Virus record (IMG/VR): IMGVR_UViG_3300046673_000164
Location: 1 to 64,000 of that record
Length of the DNA stretch: 64,000 nt
DNA from: a virus
Direction: 5' to 3' (one strand)
A program made the position numbers and the translations under genes. Within the stretch, counting starts at the first letter, position 1. Each line of letters begins with the position of its first letter. The notes under the pieces are model-generated. The model had not been told where the DNA came from. It worked only from the letters and a program-made list of their open reading frames with translations, and did not search any database. Below are positions 7,773-16,439 of this stretch, piece after piece.

Positions 7773-7904
7773 TTACCTCCGTTTTTTCAGACAGCCGCAG
7801 TGAAGCATGCGGCCGGTTTTCAGCGAGGGTGTTTGCTTGATGAGGTATCCACCACACTTACCACAGTTGGGGCACCTTTCCTGTACACCTCTTGGTTGGG
7901 TCAA
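7773..7904 (-). CDS. Small zinc-ribbon-like protein
   Basis: A 43-codon ORF starting at TTG 7904 with AGGAG upstream. The product contains CPNCGKC near residue 11 and LHCGC near residue 35, an arrangement typical of a zinc ribbon, and ends KKRR. It overlaps the 3' end of the preceding gene by 47 nt and stops 5 nt before the next start, filling an otherwise empty gap. Confidence 0.5.
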   Translation of the reverse strand: MTQPRGVQERCPNCGKCGGYLIKQTPSLKTGRMLHCGCLKKRR

Positions 7905-8727
7905 CGATGAATCTCCTATCGACGTCCGAAGATGCGATGGAAAAACGCCGGGCGGGTTTACGCTCGACGGGCGGGGCGGCCACCTCCGCGGAAACGGTCG
8001 CAGTGACCACGGATTGAGTGTTTGCCCAATCGTTCAAGTAGCTGCCCCAATCTGTGTCGCCGACTTTCGGTGTTAAGCTCGATGGATTCGGCCAAGGACT
8101 ACGATCGGGCATTACCCAAGCGGGCTTCGGCAGGGCCGGCGTCGGCTGTGGTATGGGTGGATGCGGAGTCAACTTGTGAATCACCGCCTCGCCGCCGTGG
8201 ATGAGGCCGCCGATCAATCGCCGAATGGGTTTTCGCTTCTGAAAGAAGTTCACCACTGGGCCTTGCGTATTGTTCGGATTCGCGGCGGCCGTCTTGCCCG
8301 TCAGCGGCCAGATGGCGGTCGAAGTCCAGATGTACGGCACGGACGAACCGGGGGGCGTTGCCTGCCAGTAGCCGGGCGTCATCACGGCGTATTGTCCGGT
8401 CATGGGGTTCAGAATTGACCTGGGGGCCGTGGCCCAATTCTCGATAACCGGAACCACGTAGGGCAGTGGGTTGATGTAGGGAGGCACGAAGCCACCGCCC
8501 CAGCCACCCCAGTGTGGATGATCCCAGCCGCCGCCGTGAAAAGGCTGCGGGCCGGGTCCGCCGTGAAAGTCGGGATGCGGCGGGCCGCCGTGGAAATCTC
8601 CGGGACCGGTCAGCGGGCTAGCCAGCGGGCATGATTGCCCCCCGCAGCAGCCTTGGCAACATTGGGCCGCGGCCACGCCGCAGCACGTCAGAACGATCAG
8701 AAGAGCCAGTAGGATTCGCGGAACCAT
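7858..8727 (-). CDS. Exported Gly/His/Pro-rich protein
   Basis: A signal peptide (MVPRILLALLIVLTCCGVAAAQ) precedes a Cys-rich patch (CCQGCCGGQSC) and a Gly/His/Pro/Trp-rich stretch (FHGGPP, FHGGPG, HPHWGGWGGG). A more ordered region follows (about residues 90-150). Such low-complexity His/Gly segments occur in secreted planctomycete proteins. It is the first gene after the duplicated promoter-like element. Function unknown. Confidence 0.6.
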   Translation of the reverse strand: MVPRILLALLIVLTCCGVAAAQCCQGCCGGQSCPLASPLTGPGDFHGGPPHPDFHGGPGPQPFHGGGWDHPHWGGWGGGFVPPYINPLPYVVPVIENWATAPRSILNPMTGQYAVMTPGYWQATPPGSSVPYIWTSTAIWPLTGKTAAANPNNTQGPVVNFFQKRKPIRRLIGGLIHGGEAVIHKLTPHPPIPQPTPALPKPAWVMPDRSPWPNPSSLTPKVGDTDWGSYLNDWANTQSVVTATVSAEVAAPPVERKPARRFSIASSDVDRRFIVDPTKRCTGKVPQLW

Positions 8728-8765
8728 GAGAACTTACCTCCATTTGCAATTGCCTGTTTCCCATT

Positions 8766-8809
8766 ACCCTATTATAACCTACGCCAAACCCTATTATAAC
8801 CTACGCCAA
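8766..8809 (-). promoter_or_regulatory. Perfect 22-bp tandem duplication carrying TATAAT boxes
   Basis: Two identical 22-bp units, 8766-8787 and 8788-8809, each contain TATAAT on the minus strand (8771-8776 and 8793-8798) in the context GTAGGTTATAATAGGG. They lie 40-80 bp before the first gene of the leftward accessory operon. A doubled promoter or operator is the simplest reading; no strong -35 box is seen. Confidence 0.6.
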
Positions 8810-8834
8810 AGAAAACCCAAAACCAAACCAAGAA

Positions 8835-10412
8835 TCAAGACGACGCCAACCGGGAACCGCTTGCAATCTTCGTAACAGTAATTACACCGTCGAAGGAGAA
8901 GTCGAGAGAACGATGATCGATCAGCACTATTACCTTCCGCTCCGCCTCGCTGCGCGCCTGTAAGTGCTGTAGCAAATCGTCGACGCCTCGCGGAGACAAG
9001 TGCTGGGTAGGCTCATCCCATACTTCCAGATTGAGCTGCTCTTCTTTCCGGCTGTTTATCAATCCAGCGATTCCCATCTGCGCGGCCAGCCTCAGCCGCT
9101 GCGTAGCCCCACCACCCCAGCCCTTCCACGGGGCATACTCTCCGGATTCGCCGGAGTTAATCGCCACATTGAACCCACGGGTCACGCCTCCACTCTTGTT
9201 ATCCCTCTCTACGTCCAGCCTAATCCGCCACCGCTCCAGGCCGAGCTGAATCAAACCACTGTTGCAATGCATCTCCAGCTCGGACAACGTCGAATCCATT
9301 ATCCATAGCCGTAAGTCTCGAAACCCATTAACCCAATACAACGCCCTAGCTTCGCTTGAGGCGGCGAGGTCCCGCTTGGCGACCAGAAACCGCTTCCTCG
9401 CCTTGGATCGCGTCAGATCGCATTGCAACGCCTCCAGGGCGGCTTTATGGGGGTTGGAGTCCTCCTCCGCCAGCCGCTCGCGGATCTGCCGCAGACTGGC
9501 CTTGATTTTAGCTAATTCAACCCGGGCATCGGATATATCAGACGTAACCGCGTAAATCTCCTTGCGCTGCTTTGTCTCCCATCGCTCCCGATCCCTACTA
9601 ATCACACTACCACAATACTTACACCGCTCATCCTTCCATCTAGCAGACTTCAACTCGCCCTCCAATATAGCCTGCTGTCTATCAGCCTCCTCCAAGACAA
9701 ACACCAACCCCCGCTTCTTCTCGCGCAGCTTTGCATACTCAGTCTCCAGGCCAAGCCTGCGCTGCTCGTTCTCCTCCTCCCACCGCTCACTATTCTCTCT
9801 CGCGGACTTCCGATGCAGCCGCATGGCTTCGATCTTGCCCTTCTCCCGCTCGATCTGGTTTGTCAGTAATGCGGCAGCCGCAGCGTAGGTGTCCACATCT
9901 GCCTTAGCTTTGTCCGCCCGCTCCTCCCAATAGTCGAGGCCCAACGACTCGGAAAACAGGGCCAGCTTGTCGCTCGGCCCCAAGTCGAGGAAATACTCAG
10001 AGAACTGCCCGATCAAGACAGAATGCAAGAACTCCGTCCCGTTGCGGCCGATCAGCTCGTCTACCCGATCCTGAATCGTCAAGTCGCCATCGATCCGCAA
10101 CTCGTTGGGATTCTGCTGCCGCCACACGCATCGTACCCTTCCGCCAACCTCCAGCTCCAGGCCCACCCAAGCCTGCTCCTCTCCCCAAGACACGACACTT
10201 CCGGCCCGCAATCCCCGCTCCGTCACTCCAAACAAGCACCAATAGACGGCCGACCACAGCGTGGACTTCCCGACGTCGTTGCCCTCCAGGGCCTCATCCA
10301 CTTCATTGATGCCACGCATCAGATACAAGCCGGGCTCCTGTGGTAACTCAATCTCCTGCCGCTCACGGAAGGTGCGAAAGCCTTTCAAGCATATCTTGAG
10401 TAATCGCATCAT
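8835..10412 (-). CDS. SbcC/Rad50-like recombination ATPase
   Basis: The 525-residue protein has an N-terminal Walker A (GNDVGKST, residues 44-51), long coiled coils with a zinc-hook CKYC near residue 270, and a C-terminal ABC-type signature and Walker B (LNLEVWDEP) followed by a D-loop-like SPRG. This is the SMC/Rad50 layout in the short form used by phages (T4 gp46-like). Its partner nuclease lies two genes upstream. Together they process DNA ends for recombination-dependent replication. The start overlaps the upstream stop (ATGA). Confidence 0.85.
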   Translation of the reverse strand: MMRLLKICLKGFRTFRERQEIELPQEPGLYLMRGINEVDEALEGNDVGKSTLWSAVYWCLFGVTERGLRAGSVVSWGEEQAWVGLELEVGGRVRCVWRQQNPNELRIDGDLTIQDRVDELIGRNGTEFLHSVLIGQFSEYFLDLGPSDKLALFSESLGLDYWEERADKAKADVDTYAAAAALLTNQIEREKGKIEAMRLHRKSARENSERWEEENEQRRLGLETEYAKLREKKRGLVFVLEEADRQQAILEGELKSARWKDERCKYCGSVISRDRERWETKQRKEIYAVTSDISDARVELAKIKASLRQIRERLAEEDSNPHKAALEALQCDLTRSKARKRFLVAKRDLAASSEARALYWVNGFRDLRLWIMDSTLSELEMHCNSGLIQLGLERWRIRLDVERDNKSGGVTRGFNVAINSGESGEYAPWKGWGGGATQRLRLAAQMGIAGLINSRKEEQLNLEVWDEPTQHLSPRGVDDLLQHLQARSEAERKVIVLIDHRSLDFSFDGVITVTKIASGSRLASS

Positions 10413-10645
10413 GTCACCATATGTATATGATGCTCAACTTCCAATATCGCATCAAACATACTACTAGCTTGGCCACGAGGAAGATAGATCCAGCGTACTT
10501 TTCCGCCGACATTGTCTATTATTTCCCAATCTGCCCCAAACACATAAGCAACAACCTGATCTTCTACCCACCTCTCCATAGCCAACAACTCAAGCTCCTC
10601 AGACTCGGCATCCCATTCAAAATGCGCTGTCCAACCATTTTTCAT
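10409..10645 (-). CDS. Hypothetical protein between SbcD- and SbcC-like genes
   Basis: A 78-residue acidic protein (MKNGWTAHFEWDAESEELELL...) overlapping both neighbours by 4 nt. The conserved coupling with the Mre11/Rad50-like pair suggests an accessory role, but I see no motif. Confidence 0.55.
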   Translation of the reverse strand: MKNGWTAHFEWDAESEELELLAMERWVEDQVVAYVFGADWEIIDNVGGKVRWIYLPRGQASSMFDAILEVEHHIHMVT

Positions 10646-11619
10646 AACAACTCCCTCCCCACAGCCGCGTCCGCGTCGTCGATACCGGCCTGCTCGCAGT
10701 AGGCCTCGAACTGCTCCCGTGGAGTCCCAATCTTCGCCGTCGGCCCGTCAAGCCGTAACCGCTTCTTCCCGGCTTCCACTAAGGACACCCCACATAGCAG
10801 CAAATCGTTGCGCTCACACATCCGCCGAATCTTCCGCTGATACTTCTCCCAGCAGTCGAACTCCGATCGCCGCAGCGATAGCTCCACCTTGACCTGATCC
10901 CCAGGCTGCCACAAAGGCTGATACTCCAGCTCGTCGGGATCGCTGATCCGCAGCACTAGCTTCTGCGGGCTGATTGGATACAAGTCTTTGTGCTGCTTCC
11001 CGTCGATCAACACCACCCGCGGCTTGAACGCGTCCCCGAAGCGGATCGGATAAGGCGCGCCAACATACTCTACCGGGCCAACCTTCTGTGGGACATGAAT
11101 GTCTCCAGCCCATACTTTCCCACACTTCTCCAGGTCCGACGTAGAACAGCCAGACAGGCTATGGCCAGACTCGCTTGTAGCCCCACGGAACTTCTGATGG
11201 CATCCAACAAAATCGACCCGAACGCTTCTTAGCCGTTGAGGATCGCCAAAAATAGGATCGCGCATGTGCGGGAAGAAGGCCCAGCGACAATTCCCAATCT
11301 CAACTATCTGCGGCTTGGCGTAGTAATAGCAACGCGGATGATGGGCCAAGAATCGAAAGAACGGGCTGGAAGCCTCCGCATAGTCGTGGTTGCCCATCAG
11401 CAAATGAACCGAGATTCCCTCGCGGACGAACTCAGTCAGGGCGGCCACCAACCGATTGACGAGAACGCTGGAGTGACAATCCTTCTCCTCGGTCAAGTCG
11501 CCAAGAATCACCAGAGAGTCGAAGCGGATGCCCCACAACCACTTACTCAAGAAGTCCCAACGATAGGCGTCGTTTGGCCGGTCGGTCAGGTGCAGATCCG
11601 AAGTAAGTAGAGTTAGCAT
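10642..11619 (-). CDS. SbcD/Mre11-like nuclease
   Basis: The 325-residue product has the metallophosphoesterase motifs in order: SDLHLTD (near residue 7), LVILGDLTE, LLMGNHDY, and VWAGDIHVPQ in place of the usual GH-x-H. These ligate two metals in Mre11/SbcD (T4 gp47) nucleases. It forms a unit with the downstream SbcC-like ATPase. The first 77 nt overlap the end of the upstream nuclease gene. Confidence 0.85.
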   Translation of the reverse strand: MLTLLTSDLHLTDRPNDAYRWDFLSKWLWGIRFDSLVILGDLTEEKDCHSSVLVNRLVAALTEFVREGISVHLLMGNHDYAEASSPFFRFLAHHPRCYYYAKPQIVEIGNCRWAFFPHMRDPIFGDPQRLRSVRVDFVGCHQKFRGATSESGHSLSGCSTSDLEKCGKVWAGDIHVPQKVGPVEYVGAPYPIRFGDAFKPRVVLIDGKQHKDLYPISPQKLVLRISDPDELEYQPLWQPGDQVKVELSLRRSEFDCWEKYQRKIRRMCERNDLLLCGVSLVEAGKKRLRLDGPTAKIGTPREQFEAYCEQAGIDDADAAVGRELL

Positions 11620-12133
11620 TCTTCCCTCCGTGAATGAAGTCTTCGGGATCGAGTCTGAGCAAGTTGTCCAGATAGGCTGTCCAGAAGCCTACGTTCGGAA
11701 ACGAGGCTAATAATACCGGGCCGAAGCAACCGGACAGTAAAGGCAGAAACACCAATGCCCGCCTCGCATTCTCTTTCACAATCATCAAAGGCATCTTTTT
11801 GCATTTCCATCCTTGCTTACAGCACTTCTTCCACATCGCTACCAGCTTGCCTCTTCCATAAACAAGCAAGTCAAGATCAAGCCGTTTGTAGCTCTTTGCC
11901 TCGACAAAGAACGTATCCGCGAACGCGAAGCCGTCGGGATGGATGGCAGCAAGGTCGCCCGCCTGATGGTTCAACTCGCCGCCCTTCTTCCGTAACGTTG
12001 TCGCCCGCCCTCCGCTCTGGCTCGACCGCCAGAACAAATCTTTGCTCTTGCCCCCGCTAACCCATAGGGACAGCTTGCGGCATAACTCCCGTTCGAAGCC
12101 GCTTCCCTTCGCCTTGGATGCCTTACCGCCCAT
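11543..12133 (-). CDS. PD-(D/E)XK nuclease, Holliday-junction-resolvase-like
   Basis: The 196-residue protein begins MGGKASKAKGSGFERELCRKL (conserved Glu), then AGDLAAIHP (Asp) and FFVEAKSYKR (E-x-K), the three active-site positions of PD-(D/E)XK nucleases. Phage members resolve recombination junctions or trim DNA. The ATG shares one base with the stop of the RecA-like gene (TAATG). The C-terminal 25 residues overlap the SbcD-like gene and may be dispensable. Confidence 0.65.
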   Translation of the reverse strand: MGGKASKAKGSGFERELCRKLSLWVSGGKSKDLFWRSSQSGGRATTLRKKGGELNHQAGDLAAIHPDGFAFADTFFVEAKSYKRLDLDLLVYGRGKLVAMWKKCCKQGWKCKKMPLMIVKENARRALVFLPLLSGCFGPVLLASFPNVGFWTAYLDNLLRLDPEDFIHGGKNANSTYFGSAPDRPAKRRLSLGLLE

Positions 12134-13695
12134 TAGTACTTCCTCCTGGTCGGAGCGAAGGTTGCTTCCACCCTGGCCCACTCCACCTTGACGGCCCTCG
12201 CCAGCCGTCGACGCTCAAGCGCGTACTCCTCGTCGGCCAGGTCCTGCAGCCAGCGACCATACTCTTTCCAGTCTCCGAAGCCACTATCCACGAACGCCTT
12301 CGGCCCTCCCCTCCCCAATGTCTTCAGCCAGTCACAGGCCGCCGCCACGTCGTCGATTCCGTAGCTGAACAGAATAGGGAAGTCCGCCTCGCGGAACGGC
12401 GGACCGATCTTGTTCTTTTTCACTTTAGCCCGTATCTGCACCCCAACAACCCGCTCCACCTTGTTGATCGTCCGCTTCAGCTGCTTCATGTGGGCGAGCC
12501 ATACGATCTGTGAGGCGTAAAAGTCCAGGGCGCGTCCCCCAGTCCGAGTATGCTTTTCCCCGAACGCCACCCCAATATTGTCTCGCACCTGAGACACAAT
12601 ACACAAAGTCATCTTCGCCTTATCCATCTTCCGCGTCAGGCGGCGGAACAGCTGGCCCATTTGCTTCGGCTTGTTTCCCCCATAGGTGCTCTCGTCGATC
12701 CCGCGGGCCTGCTCCGCCCGATCCGAAACTGCGTCTAGGCTGTCGAGAATATAAAGCGAAGGGCGGTCGCCGTACTTGTCGAGCAGGGACGTTATATCCT
12801 CGAACACATCCTCCACAGTATGCAAAGTCCTCTTCATCTTCACCTGCCCAACAGGCAAGCCGAGGCTCTCCGCATAAGCGCTATCAAAGGCCGCCTCGGT
12901 TTCGCGATAGAAGATTTTGCTGTCACGATACAGCTTGGCGAAGTTGGCGCTAGCTTCGATTGCCAGCAGCGTCTTCCCAGTACTATTATGCACCACAAAC
13001 CCACTAGCTATAAAATTGTGGTGCTTCTCCTCGACGGTAACGTCATAGGTAATCTCGGAGTCTACCGACTGAATGGACACTATTTTCGATAACTCAATCG
13101 CCTTAGTATTGGCCGGCATTTCTTCAGCATGGGTTACATAATGCTCCTTATATCGCGAGACTTCCACCCCACGAGCGCTTCGCCAGCTTCTCACGGGGGT
13201 TCCCACCCGCAACATTCCATCCGCCAAACAACCCCACCCGCCATCGGTGTGAAACAAATGATCTTCTGAAGCCTTGAGGCTGTTACCCCGATCATCGCTT
13301 ATCGCATACAATCGCTTACGGCATGAACGACTAACTGCCGATACCTGAGTTAATCCTACATATCCTCCAACATCAGCCACCAAATACGTTAGAGCGTTAG
13401 CATTACGGTTTGGGTGATTCCCAGTAAATCGATTGAATAGCGTTCGAAGCGTCATCTTCTTTGGGCTAACCCCACGCTGAACGGACACAATCGTATCACC
13501 AGAGAGGCATTTGTCGCCCACGATATTGACGATCTTCCCCTCTGGCCAGCCTCCGCCAAGAGCGCAGTCGAGAAGCTGGCAGCCAGAAGAAAACAACCTA
13601 ACGGAGGAGGGCGGAGCAAAGTACGCCCCACCACTCTTCCGCTTCGGCCGCGGTGCTAAGGAGTCGTCGCTCAGTGATAATCGTTCGCGATCCAT
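12133..13695 (-). CDS. RecA/UvsX-like recombinase interrupted by a mini-intein
   Basis: The 520-residue precursor is a RecA-family ATPase split inside its Walker A. N-extein residues 1-62 end in IVNIVGDK; the C-extein resumes STGKTLLAIEA, so splicing restores GDKSTGKT. The Walker B is LYILDSLDAV and a RecA-like QTNxxV-equivalent region appears as VSQVRDNIGV. After excision the protein has 345 residues, near RecA size. It sits among nuclease, ssDNA-binding and polymerase genes. It should load onto ssDNA for strand exchange in phage recombination. Confidence 0.85.
   Translation of the reverse strand: MDRERLSLSDDSLAPRPKRKSGGAYFAPPSSVRLFSSGCQLLDCALGGGWPEGKIVNIVGDKCLSGDTIVSVQRGVSPKKMTLRTLFNRFTGNHPNRNANALTYLVADVGGYVGLTQVSAVSRSCRKRLYAISDDRGNSLKASEDHLFHTDGGWGCLADGMLRVGTPVRSWRSARGVEVSRYKEHYVTHAEEMPANTKAIELSKIVSIQSVDSEITYDVTVEEKHHNFIASGFVVHNSTGKTLLAIEASANFAKLYRDSKIFYRETEAAFDSAYAESLGLPVGQVKMKRTLHTVEDVFEDITSLLDKYGDRPSLYILDSLDAVSDRAEQARGIDESTYGGNKPKQMGQLFRRLTRKMDKAKMTLCIVSQVRDNIGVAFGEKHTRTGGRALDFYASQIVWLAHMKQLKRTINKVERVVGVQIRAKVKKNKIGPPFREADFPILFSYGIDDVAAACDWLKTLGRGGPKAFVDSGFGDWKEYGRWLQDLADEEYALERRRLARAVKVEWARVEATFAPTRRKY
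12985..13509 (-). other. Mini-intein in the RecA-like Walker A
   Basis: The inserted segment encodes 175 residues (63-237 of the precursor). It starts CLSGDT (block A Cys1), has SLKASEDHLFHT (block B-type His), YDVTVEEKHHNFIASG (block F) and ends VVHN, followed by Ser as the +1 nucleophile. All splicing residues are present. At this length there is no room for a homing endonuclease domain, so the element can splice but probably cannot home. Confidence 0.88.
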
Positions 13696-13710
13696 TCAAG
13701 CACCTTAGTG

Positions 13711-14868
13711 TCAATCGTCCTCGTCTTCATCGTCGTCTTCCTCGGCCCGCAGCTTCACAATCTTGTCCGCGGCCCGCAGCTTCATCTTCTTTCCGCGCTT
13801 GCATACGCAGAAGCCGCCTTTGCTGCTCCGGCCGGTGTCCTCGCATGCCGGGCAGTCGTACTCTTCCTCGTCGTCTTCGTCCTCATCGTCGTCAGAACGG
13901 GATATTGTCTTCTTCTTCGTAGTCACCTTTTCCCGTCGAGTAGGGCGTGGCTCATCGTCTTCGTCGTCCTCCTCGTCGTCTTCTTCTGGCTCCGGCCGCC
14001 GCTTGGCCTTCGACTTCTTGCGGGGTTCCTCATCGTCGTCCTCATCTTCGTCTTCGTCATCATCGTCGGAACGCCGCTTCTTCCTAGCGTCGGCGGCCGC
14101 CTCGCGCGACTTACCCTTGAATCTGCCGCCATCTTCTTCCTCATCGTCGTCCTCATCTTCGTCTTCGTCCTTGGCCTTCCGCCCGGCGGCCACCGCGGCG
14201 ATATGCTCGGGATCAAAGTAGACCAGCACGTCGGTCAGCGGGTTCTCCTGAACCATCTTCAGCCATTCATCGGCCGTGTCCTGGTCGTCGGCCAGCGGCG
14301 AAGGCTTGCGGTCGATTTTCGTGCCGCTGTATTTCGTCCTCAGCTTCGTTCCCTTGCGGCTGATCTCAATATCATAGCCATCCTCGGGATTGTCGATGAA
14401 CAACGTTTCGCCGCTCCGCTTGTCGATAGACAAAGAAGCAATCTCAGCGTCGATGCTCCAGGCCATCGACCATAGCTGTGGGCCGGCGTCCTCATCGTTG
14501 CGGTCGATCACCCACACTAGCACCCGCTTGACCGGCGCCAGGTCTTTCGCGTACTGGTCGTCGCCGTCCTTCTGCGCCCGCTTCCGCTCGTCGCAGATCG
14601 GGCAGGCCTCGCCCTTCATCTTGGCGGCGCAGAGATACGCCTGGTCATCGCTGCCGATGCCGTAGTGGACGTAAACGTCGAGTCCGTAGTGCTCGGCGTC
14701 CTCCCAGGTCGGCGGCAGGAAGCGGATGCGGTTCTCGCCTTCCTTTGGCTTCCACGATGTAAAGTCCGACTTGAAAGGGGAGTCGTACAGTCCTCCGCTC
14801 TGATTGGCCCGTTTCTGCGCGGCCTTTGGGTCGCGCTGCTTGTACTCAAATCGCGTTCTCTTTTTCAT
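13711..14868 (-). CDS. Single-stranded DNA-binding protein with long acidic tail
   Basis: Residues 1-215 resemble phage gp32-type ssDNA-binding cores: FTSWKPKEGENRIRFLPP near the start, and a Zn-type CAAKMKGEACPIC site. From about residue 225 the sequence is runs of Asp/Glu alternating with KKR blocks, then a second Cys cluster (CPACEDTG...FCVCKRG) and an acidic end. Acidic tails of SSBs recruit replication partners. The tail here is unusually long. It sits between clamp-loader/polymerase genes and the RecA-like gene. Confidence 0.75.
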   Translation of the reverse strand: MKKRTRFEYKQRDPKAAQKRANQSGGLYDSPFKSDFTSWKPKEGENRIRFLPPTWEDAEHYGLDVYVHYGIGSDDQAYLCAAKMKGEACPICDERKRAQKDGDDQYAKDLAPVKRVLVWVIDRNDEDAGPQLWSMAWSIDAEIASLSIDKRSGETLFIDNPEDGYDIEISRKGTKLRTKYSGTKIDRKPSPLADDQDTADEWLKMVQENPLTDVLVYFDPEHIAAVAAGRKAKDEDEDEDDDEEEDGGRFKGKSREAAADARKKRRSDDDDEDEDEDDDEEPRKKSKAKRRPEPEEDDEEDDEDDEPRPTRREKVTTKKKTISRSDDDEDEDDEEEYDCPACEDTGRSSKGGFCVCKRGKKMKLRAADKIVKLRAEEDDDEDEDD

Positions 14869-15005
14869 TTTCTCCTCCGGTGGAATGACCGCCGGATAGC
14901 AGACAGCTTACCGGCGTAGAATGCCCTAGCAACAACCCAGACCAAAGCATAAAGCAGTATAGGAACGAACAGCACGATAGCGATAGTTGCAATATTGAAA
15001 CTCAT
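14865..15005 (-). CDS. Small single-span membrane protein
   Basis: A 46-residue ORF (MSFNIATIAIVLFVPILLYAL...) with one transmembrane helix and a basic C-terminus (RRSFHRRRK). It overlaps both neighbours by 4 nt in the replication operon. A membrane protein here could tether replication to the membrane, but this is speculation. Confidence 0.5.
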   Translation of the reverse strand: MSFNIATIAIVLFVPILLYALVWVVARAFYAGKLSAIRRSFHRRRK

Positions 15006-15484
15006 AGCCTCTCCCTCCGCTGCTTCGCCATTTCCTTCCGCCGCTGCTGATACTTCTCCTGCCCAACGTCTCTGGCATCTGCACCCTTGACGGCCGTCGC
15101 CGAGAAGTAGCCTGCGACGTAAAGCCCACACAAATCCTTGAGCACGAACGCCCGCTGAGAAAAAGCTTCTTTCACCGCTAACAGCTTGTCGGCCTTCTCT
15201 TTGGCCACCAGATATGCGTCGATGGATCGGCGATAGGCCTTGTCGACTTCAATCTTCGCCTTGACGGCCGCCTCCGTCACCTTCTCTCCCTCATCGGCCA
15301 GGTCGCGACGGATGGTAAGCTCTCGGCTGGCACGAACGGCATCGACCGCCTCCTTGAGCTGGTCGCGAAAGGACATGGCCTCGGCGTAGTCCTCTGCCAC
15401 CGCCAGAAACAACTGCGGCTGTCGGATTAGCGCCTCGTCAAGGGCGTCGCGGTCAATCCGAAGTTCTTTGCCGTAGTCCATCAT
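15002..15484 (-). CDS. Conserved phage replication-region protein
   Basis: A 160-residue, charged helical protein (MMDYGKELRIDRDALDEALIRQP...). I recognise the general pattern from uncharacterised phage proteins encoded beside ssDNA-binding and recombination genes. GGAGG lies 8 nt before ATG 15484, and a TTTGTATATCTA motif precedes it. No enzymatic motif is visible. Confidence 0.65.
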   Translation of the reverse strand: MMDYGKELRIDRDALDEALIRQPQLFLAVAEDYAEAMSFRDQLKEAVDAVRASRELTIRRDLADEGEKVTEAAVKAKIEVDKAYRRSIDAYLVAKEKADKLLAVKEAFSQRAFVLKDLCGLYVAGYFSATAVKGADARDVGQEKYQQRRKEMAKQRRERL

Positions 15485-15500
15485 CGCTAAATCCTCCAAT

Positions 15501-15513
15501 TAGATATACAAAT
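15501..15513 (-). promoter_or_regulatory. TTTGTATATCTA promoter-like motif
   Basis: The minus strand reads ATTTGTATATCTA just upstream of the ribosome binding site for the 15002-15484 gene. The same motif occurs at 23622-23634 and, on the plus strand, at 38534-38546, each directly before a gene start. It may be a phage-specific promoter or a translational element. Confidence 0.5.
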
Positions 15514-16439
15514 CACCCAAAGATTATCCGACCCAGACTCAGAAGCAGCGGAGCGAAGCCCTCCGACGAATTGTAGGGCTCGCTGAACGCGTCGATCATT
15601 TCCAACACGCGGCCGGCAACCTTGTCGCTACTGGCTCCAAACGCCGCAGTCGTCAGGTAAGCCAGAGTCACCAGCCGTATACTTTCGGGGTTCTGCTCGC
15701 GCAACGGCTCCAGCAGCTTGATCGCCTTCGCCCAAGTCAGGCCCTTGACCAGAGCGCGGGCCAGCACAATTGCGTCGCCTTCCTCGTCCGCTTTCTGAAG
15801 TAGCGGTAGAGCCTCCTTCGCAGTCTTGCATCCATAGCACTGAGCCAGATAGGTCAAGGCTCGTCGCGGCGACCCGAACGACTGCCGGGCGACCACCGCC
15901 AGAACTTCGTCCGGCGTCTGGTAGTCCTCCGCCTCCCGCACCTTCTCCAGCAGCTCAATCAGCAGATCGACGCAGACCGGCTGCAAACCGAAAGAGGTGC
16001 AGCGAGTCTCAATCGTCTTCGGTATCTTTCCCGGCTCAGTCGTACAGAACACCCAATACACGTGCGGGGGCGGCTCCTCGACCGACTTCAACAAACTCTG
16101 CCAAGCCTGCTTGCTCAGGGCGTGGGCCTCATCGATCACGATCACCTTGGCCGTCGACTCTCCGAATCCCTTATAGGCGGTCCCGTCAGCGATCTGCCGC
16201 ATGGCGTCGATTCCGGTATGTGTGGCCGCGTCGACCTCCAGGAGATTCTGCGGCTCGCATCCGACCTCTCCTGCGAGGATACGAGCTAACGTCGTCTTGC
16301 CGACTCCACTCGGGCCGGTCAGCAGAAAGGCGTGTGCCGTCTTCTTCTTCAGCACGGCGCACAATCCCTTGACCACCGGAGCTTGACCAAGCACCTCATC
16401 CCAGGTCGTCGGCCGATATTTACGATGAAGATCGCTCAT
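15513..16439 (-). CDS. Clamp-loader ATPase (DnaX-like)
   Basis: The 308-residue protein starts MSDLHRKYRPTTWDEVLGQ, a typical DnaX/RFC N-terminus. It has Walker A GPSGVGKT (42-49), Walker B VIVIDEAHALS, and a sensor-1 region VYWVFCTTEPGKI followed by TIETRC. It lacks the four-Cys zinc module of bacterial DnaX. It probably loads the phage clamp encoded at 19730-20758. It overlaps the polymerase gene by 4 nt. Confidence 0.85.
   Translation of the reverse strand: MSDLHRKYRPTTWDEVLGQAPVVKGLCAVLKKKTAHAFLLTGPSGVGKTTLARILAGEVGCEPQNLLEVDAATHTGIDAMRQIADGTAYKGFGESTAKVIVIDEAHALSKQAWQSLLKSVEEPPPHVYWVFCTTEPGKIPKTIETRCTSFGLQPVCVDLLIELLEKVREAEDYQTPDEVLAVVARQSFGSPRRALTYLAQCYGCKTAKEALPLLQKADEEGDAIVLARALVKGLTWAKAIKLLEPLREQNPESIRLVTLAYLTTAAFGASSDKVAGRVLEMIDAFSEPYNSSEGFAPLLLSLGRIIFG

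Noticed and set aside
13763-14221. Poly-Ser ORF on the plus strand
   Set aside because: It is the complement of GAC/GAG runs in the ssDNA-binding protein gene.
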